From Galeopsis tetrahit (Eukaryota > Streptophyta > Magnoliopsida > Lamiales > Lamiaceae): a DNA stretch of 64,000 nucleotides. Below, piece by piece: positions 53,433 to 64,000 of the stretch (its first letter is position 1; each line of letters opens with the position of its first letter). The DNA lies in the NCBI GenBank assembly GCA_963675135.1, contig OY776125.1:24416565-24480564 (forward strand), written 5' to 3'. The notes under the pieces were generated by a model that was not told where the DNA came from, searched no databases, and saw nothing but the letters and a program-made list of their open reading frames with translations. The position numbers were made by a program, and so were the translations under genes.

Positions 53433-56400
53433 TACCAGAGAAAAAAAAACTAATCTGATACAATACCTTCTTAAGAACTTGGAACACCAAAAGCATCTAG
53501 TAGCCTTTTGTGAATGATAGTCATGTGTTCTTCAGTCTCTATCTTCTCCTTATCCAGTAAGTCTTCTTCAAACTTCTTAATATGGTTGTAATCGATCATT
53601 TTTCCAGAACCTAACATCGGAGTAATCCATTTAGGAAAAATAGGAACAAGAATATTAAAACTTACAGCAGTTGCAATCCTCATGATCAAGTTCCATAGAT
53701 TCCGATCTTGAGTTTCCATGAACTTGTCAAAAATCGCGTATAACTCTTCTTTGCTCTCTGGATCTCCAAACTTGCGAATAATCCAGTGATCCAACTCCCA
53801 CTTCAGCTTGACTTTGAACCATGCATCTTTATGTTCATCGTCAATGAAATTATCAATGTAGGCATCTTCAACTTGATCTGGATCAGTCTTTAACTTCAGC
53901 AACATTTTGATATGCTTTCCTAACAATTTCTTGTTAGCATAATGAACTTCTTCCAGCTTTTGCTTCTTATGAAGAGTTTCAACCTCTTCATCACCAATAT
54001 CAGCTAGAATATCTCCTAGTTCTTCTTTCTTTCTTTCTAGAACAAGTTTCCTCTTGACTTGTCTAGTCTGAACTTCAACTTCAGGAGATGCAATACTTTT
54101 TCCTTTTAGCAGTCTTTTCTGTTCTTCAGCTTGTTCAAGATCTGCCTTCTTGACTAGCCTTCCTCTCTTGGGATACCTTAACTCTTCTATCGCAGTCGCA
54201 GCAGCCTTAACTTCCGGTTCTGCACTTGACTTTTCTTCAACTCTACTTGTCTCTTCCCCCTTTTTGGCTTCATCACTTGGCTTAAGAGTGAATAGACTAG
54301 TGAATCGAGTCATTTCTTCTTTCAGTGCTTCCTTCATAGCTTCAGCCGCGAGCTCTATCTGTCTTTGATGCGTCTGATCATGACTCATCTTGTCTAGTCG
54401 ATCAGCAGTAGACTCCATCTTCTTTGAGTTAATTGCCAACTCATCTTTGAAATGAACAGCTGTCTAACGCAGTAGAGTATTTTGCTTAGTCAGCTCAGTG
54501 AGAATAACTTGAGAACGCACCAACTGATCCTGTGCTTCTCGTCTTTGCTCATCAGCTATCTCAATCTTCACTCTGTATAATCTTTCCATCTTACTGGATT
54601 CTTCAGCTAGCGATCTTGCAAATGAAATAGATCTTTTCTCAGAAAAATCAACTTGCTTTTGGAGAAAACGTTCAACTTCCGCATATAACTCAGCTCGGAA
54701 GGTTGAGTCCATTTTGTTGACCTCTCCAACAATCAATTCTCTCGAGGAGTCAACAAGCGATTGGTTTTGCTTAACTAGCACGTCCTTAACCTTTGAATTT
54801 AAGAACTCATCAACAGCAGAGTGAACAGCATCTCTCAAGTCCGACTTCAACTCCATAAGATATCCTTCAGAGAAACCTTGAATAGACGACTGAGCTTCAG
54901 TAACAACCTCTTCTTGAACTTTCTCAACTCTTCTTCCGGTAGATCAGTCTGAACACCAACATCAAACTTGACCTCTGAAGATAAAATATCATCAGGTATG
55001 TTCAGCATTTTCTTCACCAATGCTATCAATGCATGAGGTGGAAACAATTCAGAGTGGTCCTTGACTCCACTATTCTCCTTCTGTTCCATCTCCCAATCTT
55101 GAAAATTAGAGATACCTCCCATGCCTTGTATGACTTCAAACAGATCTTCTGTTGGGGATGACTTCAATGCATACCAAGTGCATATCCTTAGAAGTTTTTC
55201 ATAAACTTCTGAAGATGTGTCAATCTCTATTGATGGTAGCATCTTCCTTAGATTGTGTGACATCTTCAAACGCAATCTCTTCTCTCTTAAACACATCGGA
55301 TAGTAGACGAGGGATTCAAATCTTATTTCAGAAGGGGTCTGAGCAGGTAAGGTCCCTGTCTCAGTTGTTGCAGTGGCAACCAGTGGAGTTTCTGAAATAG
55401 ACGGGTTGGGGGGTTCAACATATTCTGTTGAGGTAATAGGAATTTGGATGGTGGTTTCTTGGGGCTTTAATGTGGCTTGGTTTGGTTCGACAGTTGTAGA
55501 AGTATCAACTGTATCGTATATAGTAGTGTGTGGGGTTATGTTGGCTCTTAGTGGTTGCACTGCCAACACTGAAGAGGTTTTGGGTACAGGTTTGGCACGA
55601 GATCGGAGTGATCTGGCCTTGGTTTTAACGGGGAGAGAGAGAGGAATTGACAATGTTCGAGAAGAAGTACCAACCTTTTCTTCAATCGACTTGTCTAGTG
55701 AAGGACTCGACTCGACTCTCACCAGTCGATACACTTGCAACTCTTCCTCTTCCGTCTCAGGCTCCTTGTCTGAGTGAGTCTCTTCTGAATCTCCTGCAGC
55801 CTCAATCATAGCCTCCTCTTCCACATACTGAACTAGTCTTCTACTAGTTCCAGCCTCAACTTCTTCAGAACCTTCACTGCCCGACTCGTCTTCTCCAAAA
55901 CTAGACGAGGCAGCTTCAATCATGGCATCATCAGGATTGATCTGGACTTGTCTGGTGGCAGCCGATCTAGCAGCAGCTTGCTTAGCCAGAGCCTCCTTCT
56001 TCAAATAATGCTTTAGAGGATGGAATGGCTTGCCTTTACTCCAACTCGTCTTTTTGGGCAATAAGATGGGTAGAATGATGCTCAACTTGTTTCTGAAACT
56101 TACATTTGCAGACACAACCCAGTTCACTTTACTGGTGTCAACTTGCACAAACTTCTTGTAATACATCAATCTGTCCAAAAAGAGTTTAGACCAGTTTCCT
56201 TCAGTGATTCCATCATGAATCACAGCCATAATTCTTGCTTTCTGGGGCGTCACAGAGTCAAAACTCCCAGTGACTCCTAGCAACATTTTTGATGCGATAT
56301 CAAGAAGAGTCTTGTATTTGTCAAGTAGCTCCTTCTTCTTGACCACAGGAACTTTTCCATCGCTTTTCAATTTCAGCTTTTTTCCACAGAAAATACTCAA

Positions 56401-56833
56401 ATACCTCAACTCTCTACCTTCAGCATATCTTTCGATATCTATCGATCCAGATGGCAATTTCAGTGATTCTGTCAGAAATTCACGAGTGATCTCCACTCGC
56501 CTTCTTCCAACAAAGGCTTCAATCGAGTCGCCTTGTCGAGTTGCAGTAGCATAAAACTCTAACACTTCTTCCTCTAGCACAACCTCAGGAAATGCCTCCA
56601 AATAGGGTCTCAAACCGCATCTGAAGCATTTTATCAAAATTTCTTTGTTGACTTCAGTGTGATTTGACTTCTTTGCCCGTTGGAGAGGCAGCCCCAAATT
56701 GCTATAAATGTCTTCCTTGAGTTCTTCAAACTGGAAGACAGATTCTTGATAGTGACATGTCCTCATTTGGGTAATAAACGGCTGTAACAGTTTTGTCTTC
56801 ATTCTGCAGCACTTTTCCCAATGTTTGACTTCT
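53433..56833 (-). mobile_element. Copia element 3, right part
   Basis: It resumes after the ctaag duplication of element 2 and contains the 3' non-coding end and the whole ORF3. At about 56834 element 5 appears to be inserted, so gag, pol and the 5' LTR of element 3 must lie beyond the window. Confidence 0.7.
53471..56802 (-). pseudogene. ORF3 of element 3 (one frameshift, one stop)
   Basis: The ATG at 56802 opens about 625 residues in one frame. Near 54925 the frame shifts and continues through 54856-54464, where a TAG (54464-54466) interrupts it, then in the same frame to 53471. It shares with the other ORF3 proteins CGLRPYLE (about 62-69), VEITREFLTESLKLPSG (about 103-119), KARIMAVI (about 188-195) and WSKLFLDRL. 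The middle is a Ser/Glu/Thr-rich spacer with short basic patches (RSLRSRAK; KRKLVLERK). The end has a coiled coil and a C-terminal domain (WELDHWIIRKFGDP; FPKWITPMLGSG). Sequence identity to element 2 is low, so domain conservation across both ends is meaningful. Confidence 0.75.
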
Positions 56834-57602
56834 TGTTAGGACTTGGACATGGCTTCTGAAGGTTGATCCAATGATAGGACAACATTCCTTATCATCTGGA
56901 CAACTCTCCTTATCACTATCAGCAGTTTTGCTTTTCAGCATGGTTGGCTTGCTCTTCTTCAGATGACTTGGCTCTTTCCCTTTGTTTCTCTTATGTATGG
57001 TCTTAGCTCATTCCTTTGAGGACCTTTAGGGACTGGTTGTCTCAATCTCTTCAGCATAGTTGATCTCAGGCTTTCAGAGCACTTGATCTTGGTCAATTTA
57101 ACTGAGACAACTCCTCTGGACAACTCTTCTGATCAGCATGGTTGGTCTTTTTGTATCAGAGCACTTTATACTTTAGAGTTGGCTTATCTGGACAACTCTC
57201 CTGACCAAAACCTTTGAGTAGTCTTGTCCTTTTGAGCTAGGTAGATTTGTTCTTGCATATGGCTAGCTTCTTTGGACAACTCTCCTGATCAGAGCTTTAT
57301 GAATATTTTCTCTGGACAACTCTCCTGATAAGAGCATTTTAGATTTCATAGAGTGTCCTTGCTCTTAAGTGATTGTTCCAGAATTTGAGCCTTGAGGGGA
57401 CTTGATCTTGATCATCTTCAAAGCATAGGTTCCCCCTCAAATTGTGCATCTAATTTTCTAAGAGCTGCCTAACATTTCAGCTTCTCATCTAGCCTTATGC
57501 TATATGTTCTAACATTTCTAGAACATATTCATTTATAAATTAGGCATGTCTAAGGGGGTTTTTTGGTATTCAATCAAAACATAGCTCATTTTATTCCCAA
57601 CA
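56834..57602 (-). repeat. Probable 3' LTR of element 5
   Basis: It ends tattcccaaca immediately before the PPT, as in the other three elements. Its start is less certain (TGTTAGG at 56834, giving 769 bp, much shorter than the 1.3-1.7 kb LTRs of elements 1-3). It carries at least five diverged copies of ggacaactctcctgatcaga (about 56898, 57118, 57192, 57272, 57308). The tagagggg-gtgaatag module of the other LTRs is not seen. Confidence 0.55.
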
Positions 57603-57625
57603 ATTTCCCCCTTTTTGATGATGCC
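57603..57625 (-). promoter_or_regulatory. 3' polypurine tract of element 5
   Basis: On the element strand AAAAAGGGGGAAAT abuts the LTR, but the preceding 9-mer reads GGCATCATC instead of the GGCTTCATC of the other elements. Confidence 0.85.
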
Positions 57626-58081
57626 AAAACCTATACAACTTAAGCAAAAGTGACTTGTCTACACCTATTACATGTATCTTCAGAAGACATGACTGAGGTC
57701 AATATTCCTGAAAAATAATGTGTTAGTGTATTCACTGTTTTTGTTGCAAGTAGGTTTCAAGGATAGGCATAGAGAGAATTTTTGTAAAAGTGTATCTTGA
57801 TTCAAAAGTAGTTCAACTATCATTCATATAAAAGATCATTACAGGCATGTTGATAGTTGAATTTAACATATCAGAGCATGAATCATCAACACTAAATACA
57901 ATAGAGCATTATATTCTAACAATACTAAGCATATCAGAGCATAAACACAAAAAATCAGAGCACCAATCTTGTATCAGAGCAATCCATAATTAGATCAGAG
58001 CAATCAGATTAACACATCAGCAAACTTGACCATATTTCAGCATAGTTGATCATTCAAGTAAGGTCAGAAGACTTAGCCATT
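57626..58081 (-). other. 3' non-coding region of element 5
   Basis: AT-rich sequence between ORF3 and the PPT with scattered atcagagca motifs (57863-58010). No ORF. Confidence 0.5.
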
Positions 58082-61000
58082 TCAAAGATCATCCTCAGGA
58101 GGTGGCAGCATTCCATACTGTGCCCACACTCTTCTTTTCAGTGCCATGGCTTCTTGGTTGGTTCCCTTAGGTCCAAGAGCCATCTTGTTCAGCTTAAGGA
58201 TCTCAGTGAATTCCCTCAGAATTCTTGCTTGGTCAATCCATCCTTCAAGCTTTGGAGGCATGTATATGATTGGCTTGGGAGCTGTGAGTTCAAATCTTGC
58301 AATGTCAGCAGCTGCAAGTAGTTGTTGATACAACTCTCTGTAGTATTCTAGCATGAACTCAGTGAAGGCAGAGTTTGCATCTCCTCCATTCCATCTGTCA
58401 ATGACATAAAAGTCATAGACAAACTCCCTTTTGGCTTCTTCCCATGTGTCATTCAGTTGAATTGGCACCCATTTATCCAAGTGTGGATATTTGGTGTCCA
58501 TTGGGATTAGAAGCTGAGGCTTCATCTTGCTGTATGTTGCTCTTCTCCTTCTTGGTTTCTGAAAGTTTGCTCTTCTTTCATCTCTTGCTCTGTTGGCTTC
58601 TTCCATCAAGTCCATTTTCTCATGGGCCCTCATCATGGCCAGTTTCTGTTGTGTTTCAGGGTCTTTGCCATACCCTTCATGAAACAGCTTTGATGGATCA
58701 TGGGCTAGGACAGTTGTCTTCTTCTTGGGTTCAGGTCCAAATCCTTCAGCATATATATCTTCAATGTCTTCAGTGGATTTGGTACCTTCAGCAGTTTTTC
58801 CAGTTTCAGAAGATTTGTCTTCTTCAGTAAATTTGGGCTCTTCAGCAGTTTTGGCTTTCTTTGATGTAGGCTCATCCTCATCAATTCTGAATTCAGGTGG
58901 AAGATCAAGGCTGCTAGGGAAGTCAGTGAATTTCTCAATTTGTCTCTTCTTCCCTTGGGCCTTCTTGATCTTTCCTCTGGTTTGGACACCTTCAGCATCT
59001 TTGTCCAAACCTGACACTTCACCACCTGGTCTTTGCTGTAGCCTTACTCTTTCCTCTTGAGCTGAGGCCATTGAGTTTTTCAATGCCAATGCTAACTGCT
59101 CCTCTTCATCCAAATCTTCCAAGTTCAGCATTTCTGGCTCTTTTCCCTTTCCTTCAGGGACTTTGTCCTTCCCTTTCACTGGACTCCCAATCACCAAGGC
59201 ACCTTTTGCTCTAGCTCTTTCCCTTTCCCCCTTTTTGGCAGCATCAAAGCACTGGGGCTTTAGGTCACTCATTGTTGAGGCCATCTGGGATTGGGCCTGG
59301 TTTAGGGACTTCATCTCCTCCAACAAATATACATTCTCATCATGTATATTCTGCATTCTATCACTGCTCAAGCTAAGGAAAGCTAGAACAGGCTTCATCT
59401 TTTGTTGGACAACCTCTTCCATGGCTGTTTTCAGAGATGCATCCAGTTGGTCTTTTAAGAGCTCAGTTAGGTTGGCCACTGCACCTTCAGCAATGTTGGC
59501 CAGCACCTCTTGGGAAAATTTTTCTGAGGCAGCTTTGACCATAGCTAGCCTTTGCTCTTCAGCTCTTCTCTTTTGTAGTGCTGTCTTCTTTCCAAGAGCT
59601 TGTTTGACAGTTAGCCTGAGAGCTTTGACATTAGCATTGTGATTGTCTCTCAGCAGCTTTTGCTCTTTCTTGACCTCCTCTGAGATGGCTTCCATGGTTG
59701 ATTTGGCACTTTGAACTTCAGTGGAGATGGTTTGGAGACCAGATTCCACACCACTGATTCTTGCCTCAAGGGTTGGTAGCACAACATCTTCAGAGCCAGT
59801 GAGCCTCATTTCAACAGATGCTAGAGTCCTTCCTTGCTCATTCAATGCTCCTGAAGTTTCAGCATGAGCAGATTGGACTTGATGAGCCAAGGAGTCCAAC
59901 TTCTCTGATTGTATTCCAAGTAAGGCTTGAGCTGAGCCTGTATCAACTTGGATAGGTGCATCTGTGAGGAACTCATCTGCAAAAATTTGGTCAAGAGAAA
60001 TACCTGCAACATCAGATAAATCAAACAAGTTAGGAAATAAGCACTCATCACCCTCAATTTCTTTTATATAAGACTCTGATACATCAGCAGTCTTCTTCTC
60101 ATTTTCAACTTGTTCTTTTCTCCCTTCTGTAATAATGATCTCACTCAAGGAATCAGGCCTCCTCTCATCAAGGGATTCTTGAAGTTCAGATTTGACTTCA
60201 AGAATAACCTGTCCTTCCTCACTTATTCCACCCTCATTTGGTGGTACACTCACTATCTTAGTGATGACTACTTCTCTTTAATCCACAACTCCCTCTGATT
60301 TTTCAACTAATTTCTCCTTTTCAACTCCTTCACCTAAACCTGCAGCATCTCCACCTTCAACAAGGTTCAAAGATGGCAGTTGTGGGGAGATCACAGTGCT
60401 CATATCAGCAGCCACTGAGTCATCCTGAATGATTAAGGGCTGATCAATGTCCAACTCTTCTGACACTGAATAGGCCTTAATCAAACTAGCCTCTAGTACA
60501 GGAACCTCAACATCTTTAGGCTGTGCCTTGGGTTCAGAAGAACCTTCATTGGCAGATGTGTCTTTGGTTGTGTTACCACCCTTGGTCAACACCTCTGAAG
60601 TTACAGAGCCTTTCCTATGATAGGTTTTGGGAGGATTGGAAAGTCTATCTGCTACAAAAGACTTGGGTTGAGAGTGTTCAGGGAGGTTGGCTTGAGGGGT
60701 TTCAGGAGGGTTGGGATTTGAAGGGTTTGAGGGATCATCAGGGGAATCATCATCATTAGAGCCACTGTCAGGGTGTTTGATTCCCTTGGCTTTTCTTTCT
60801 TTCTCCTCTTCAATCTTATTGGCTACCAACTTTGCAAAAATCTCCTCATCAATGAGGAATCTTGTCTTTGAAACTCCAGCAAAGTGTAGCAATCTGTTCT
60901 CCTCTATTTGCCACCAGTTTGCACCCTTATCTTGGATGACTTGTGATATCTCCATCATAGATTTATCTTTTACATCAACAAGCATCCTCAAATCATGAAA

Positions 61001-62827
61001 GGCCTTCTGAATTCTTGGAAATTCAGCAAGTTGTGGATACAAACTGTCCACAGTAGCCTTGGCTCCTCCTCTGAGCATACTTTCAAAAGTATACTCCTCC
61101 TCATCTCCACTTGTATGGGGACTTTGGGTTATAGGGGAGTTGGCTCTGGGTACTCCTATTATGGGTTCAGGCAAATTAAGTTCAGGGATGTTGGCTTCAG
61201 AAGGGTTGGGTACAGTAGAAGGATCTTCAGTTGCTTTAGAGAGCAATGAATCTGAAGGGGCTTTACTCAGGGGGGTTGGCTCATGAAGTGCATGCTCTAA
61301 GAGCTTTGAATAGTTGAGCATGGATGAGTCAAGGGGAGACAGGAGTCTTGTCTCATCTACTGCTAAGTCAGCAAGCACATCTATGCCACTTCTTTGTTCA
61401 TTTCCTTCAGGAGAATATCTCTTAGTGAGATTTACAGGGGTAATGGGTTGGTTGGAAGGGGTAACATAGGTTTCAGGGGAGTTGGGCTCAAGATACTGAA
61501 GTTCAGGGAGGTTGGCCTCTATGGATTGACCTTCAGGGACTTTGGATTCTGGAGTTCCAGAACCAGATGAATTTGTCCTTGACATGGATTTGGCCCTGCT
61601 TTCTGCTCTGCTTTCCCTTAGAGCCAATTGAAGAGACCTCTCTTCTTGCAGCTCCAACACCTTTTCAGTAGGTTTGGCCCTTCTCTTGCTGGTCCTACTA
61701 CTTCCACTTCCTTCCTTCTCAGGGACAACTTCCCTGATTCTCTTATCTCCCTTAGACTTTTGTCTAGTCTCATTGTACTTTTGCCTGAGTTCTTCTGAAT
61801 GATCAGATGGCACTTGTACACCTTCTCTAGCAACTTCTTCAATCTCAGCTGAAGCATCTGAATTTTCTTCTGAGATTCTCTGAGACATTTTCCTTGTCTT
61901 TACAGCCCTGGCCTTTGTTCTCTTTTTCATCTTAGGCTTCTCTTCCTCCTGTTCTTCAGCAGGCTTGGCCAGTAGCATCCTTCTTTTCTCAGTTTTCTTA
62001 CTGAGCTTTCTGAACAGGATCTTTTGGGCTGGGAGGGGCTTTGCAAATGTCTGCATCTGGGAATAGTGGGAAAACCTCTCAATCAACAAGCTTGCCCTGG
62101 TGCAATACTTGATTTTCCCTTCTAGCACCACCTTGTTGTGGGCTTTCACCTTAAATTTAGCCTTCTCCTTCATCATCTCAGATATGATGAAGGTCCTCCA
62201 ATCAAACTTGATGCCCTTATCACTGGCATCAATAATGGCAGCCATGATTCTGATCCTTGGCTGACTGACCTGCTCTAAGCTTCCAGTGTTGCTTAGGAGG
62301 CTCTTTGCAACTACCTCAAAAAGATTTAGAAACTCTGGCTTTAGAGTTTTCTTGTTTTGAGTTGAGGAGAGAGGACCTGGAACTAATAACCACTCTTGGG
62401 CTATTTCCTCTTCATGTCCAGTGCCATATACTTCTGGATTCCTTCCCTCATAAGGCAATCCAAAGGCTCCTTCCAGATCTTCTGAGGAGAATTTAACTCT
62501 ATGAAATCTCTCCTCTTCCTCTCCTTCAGCTGTGTAGGATAGCCTGGTTGATACTGCTCCATCTTCAGATTTGCCTCTCCACTTCAGGAAGGCAAAGAAT
62601 TCTGCCATGTAACTTTCCAAGCAAGAGCTTGGTCTTTCTTCCAAGAACTTTTGGAGACCAGCCCTTCTCAACCATCTCAGGGTTGGAGTAATCTCAGGAT
62701 CTTCACTTTCAAAAGAGATAATTGGCTCAAAGTGAAGATTATTCTTGTTGCTTAGATAGCCAAAATCTAGGTCTAGATCCTTGTTGGAGAAATCAACAAG
62801 CATCTCAGGTCTAACCTTGGGGGCCAT
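58082..62827 (-). pseudogene. ORF3 of element 5 (one in-frame stop)
   Basis: The ATG at 62827 opens 849 codons to a TAA at 60278-60280. The same frame continues without further stops from 60277 to 58082, so this is one ORF of about 1580 codons with a single stop. N-terminal domain: RAGLQKFLE (about 55-63), FSSEDLEGAFGLP (about 113-125), RIRIMAAIID (about 191-200), DWRTFIISEM. The middle is long, with basic (KMKKRTKARAVKTRK) and Ser/Pro/Glu-rich tracts and an SQPxxPE-type low-complexity part. After the stop come long heptad regions (LRLTVKQALGKKTALQKRR) and the C-terminal domain (FVYDFYVIDRW; PPKLEGWIDQ). Readthrough at the TAA is possible but not shown. It is the most diverged ORF3 in the window. 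Confidence 0.75.
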
Positions 62828-63508
62828 TTGAAGTTTGCAGAGAAAATTTGATGAAGAATGAGAGAGTTTGAAGAATTTTTTGAGTTAGGGTTTCGAATAC
62901 TTGGGGAAGAAGTGTTTGTGGGTATCTTAAGACTTGTGAATATTCTAAAAAGAATGTTTGTCAATGAGTTGGTAAGGTCTTGATACAATTCAAAGGTGAA
63001 CAAAAATGGAAATCCAAAATGGACGGCTAAGATTGATTTCAGGGGAGTTGTCCATTTTTTATCCAATGGTCAAAAACCAATGAAACAGTGAAATAACTGT
63101 TTTATTCAAAACGTGGGTGGTTTTAAATGTTTGTTTAAGGCTGGGGATTTTTCGAGATAGATCATGTCCCAAAAAGTTTAATGCAAACAAGAGTTAAATC
63201 TTGGCATTTAATGCATGGAAAGTGACCTTTTGGGTGGGAGACAAATTAAATCCCAAAAAGGTGAAAACTGTATTTCAATGGGACAGATTTCGAAATAGGT
63301 TTTGATCACCCAAAAATAGGTGCTTATCATACCAAGATTTGGTTTGATAGCTAGGACAACTTATCTGACCCTACATGGACAAGTGTCCTGAAGGACTGTG
63401 GACAAGTGTCCTGAAGAGGTAAGGTCATGTTTCTGAGTTTCAGTAGACTTGACCAAGTCTGCTGAAGTTTGATTTTGTTTCCCCCTTAATCAATGAGCTT
63501 CTTTGGAC
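62828..63508 (-). other. pol-ORF3 spacer of element 5
   Basis: Non-coding, shorter (about 0.7 kb) than in elements 1 and 2. Contains two copies of ggacaagtgtcctgaag (about 63379 and 63402) and a purine tract (inverse of tttcccccttaat, 63479). The gatcagta motif of elements 1 and 2 is absent. Confidence 0.5.
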
Positions 63509-64000
63509 TTATTTGTCCAACTTCCCTGGATCAAGTAATCCCAACTCTGCTGATAGCTCCAGAAATCTTGCTTCTGCAAGTGGCTTGGTTAATATATCAG
63601 CTTTTTGATGGTCTGTGTGAATTTTGACCAACTTGATGTCCTTCTTCTCCACATGGTCTCTAATGAAGTGATGCTTGATGTCCACATGCTTGCATCTTGT
63701 GTGTAAGACAGGATTTTGTGATATAGCAATGGCACTATTGTTGTCACAAAATATTGGCACTTCAGTAGAGTTGACCTTGTAGTCTCTTAGTTGTTGTCTT
63801 AACCATAGGATTTGAGCACAACAACTTCCAGCAGCAACATATTCAGCTTCAGTGGTGGAAGTGGCCACTGTGTTCTGCTTCTTGGAGAACCATGAAATAA
63901 GCTTGTTGCCCAAGAATTGACAAGTCCCTGAAGTGGACTTTCTGTCAATCCTACATCCTCCATAATCAGCATCTGAGTAGCCAGTTAGCTCAATATTGTC
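63509..64000 (-). CDS. pol of element 5, C-terminal RNase H (partial)
   Basis: The frame is open to the window edge and encodes the copia RNase H: YSDADYGGCRIDRKSTSG (about 63985-63930), NKLISWFSKKQNTVATS, TTEAEYVAAGSC, FCDNNSAIAISQNP, HHFIRDHVEKKD, KADILTKPLAE. The stop is at 63509-63511. The acidic active-site residues are present. It is clearly homologous to, but distinct from, the element 1 and 2 proteins. Confidence 0.9.
   Translation of the reverse strand, partial: DNIELTGYSDADYGGCRIDRKSTSGTCQFLGNKLISWFSKKQNTVATSTTEAEYVAAGSCCAQILWLRQQLRDYKVNSTEVPIFCDNNSAIAISQNPVLHTRCKHVDIKHHFIRDHVEKKDIKLVKIHTDHQKADILTKPLAEARFLELSAELGLLDPGKLDK

Larger units (their letters stand above)
56834..64000 (-). 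mobile_element. Copia element 5, left part (runs off the window)
   Basis: A minus-oriented element of the same lineage: 3' LTR ending at 57602, PPT, ORF3, spacer and the end of pol. It is truncated by the window edge. The left boundary is inferred from TGTTAGG at 56834, which pairs with the CCCAACA end, 32 bp upstream of the ORF3 start of element 3. Confidence 0.7.

Noticed and set aside
56726..56941. 71-codon minus-strand ORF spanning the element 3/5 junction
   Set aside because: It crosses the probable LTR boundary and is out of frame with ORF3, so it is a chance frame.

Overview
The window is plant nuclear DNA dominated by transposable elements. The signs are Ty1/copia and Ty3/gypsy Tat-clade polyproteins, plant-type LINEs, a tRNA-derived SINE, Stowaway and CACTA DNA transposons, a plant initiator-tRNA-Met primer-binding site, and broken family-1 glycosyltransferase genes resembling the UGT94 branch. 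UGT94-like genes are common in asterids, especially Lamiales. That placement is an inference, not something the sequence proves. I find no bacterial operons, CRISPR arrays, rRNA genes or intact tRNA genes.

Layout. 1-3 kb: AT-rich DNA with a partial tandem duplication, a SINE whose 3' half is amplified into about ten units, a G-rich block, and a CACTA 3' end. 3.0-3.3 kb: a small ten-cysteine secreted-type peptide gene with a Stowaway MITE in its 3' flank. 3.3-8 kb: MITE remnants, a degenerate minisatellite and a solo LTR with a perfect target duplication. 8-9 kb and 17.6-19.6 kb: three broken UGT94-like genes (A, B, C), two of which converge on a 71-nt inverted repeat. 10-17.1 kb: a LINE with a C-terminal RNase H domain (LINE A), split by a 1.05-kb CACTA element and by a second LINE (LINE B).

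20.3-64 kb is a nest of LTR retrotransposons. An old Tat-type Ty3/gypsy fragment (minus) is cut by copia element 1 (minus). Element 1 is cut by copia element 4 (plus), element 4 by copia element 3 (minus), and element 3 by the complete copia element 2 (minus, 39509-53427, target duplication CTAAG) and apparently by element 5 (minus, running off the right edge). Elements 1, 2, 3 and 5 carry a large extra ORF (here ORF3) between pol and the 3' LTR. This is the position of the env-like ORF in the SIRE/Maximus lineage, but I see no signal peptide or membrane segment. The ORF3 proteins share an N-terminal and a C-terminal domain across three strongly diverged families and have a variable, low-complexity, coiled-coil middle.

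How the parts work together. In each copia element gag, protease-integrase-RT-RNase H and ORF3 are read from one LTR promoter, and a conserved TATAAATA box is visible in four of the LTRs. Element 2 is the youngest: its LTRs are nearly identical. Its pol and ORF3 are open, but its gag is broken and its integrase carries changes at two conserved positions, so it probably needs help from other copies. The most unusual features are the ORF3 family and a second polypurine tract inside ORF3. That tract copies the 3' PPT core and is followed by a 9-mer that is the reverse complement of the one beside the 3' PPT.
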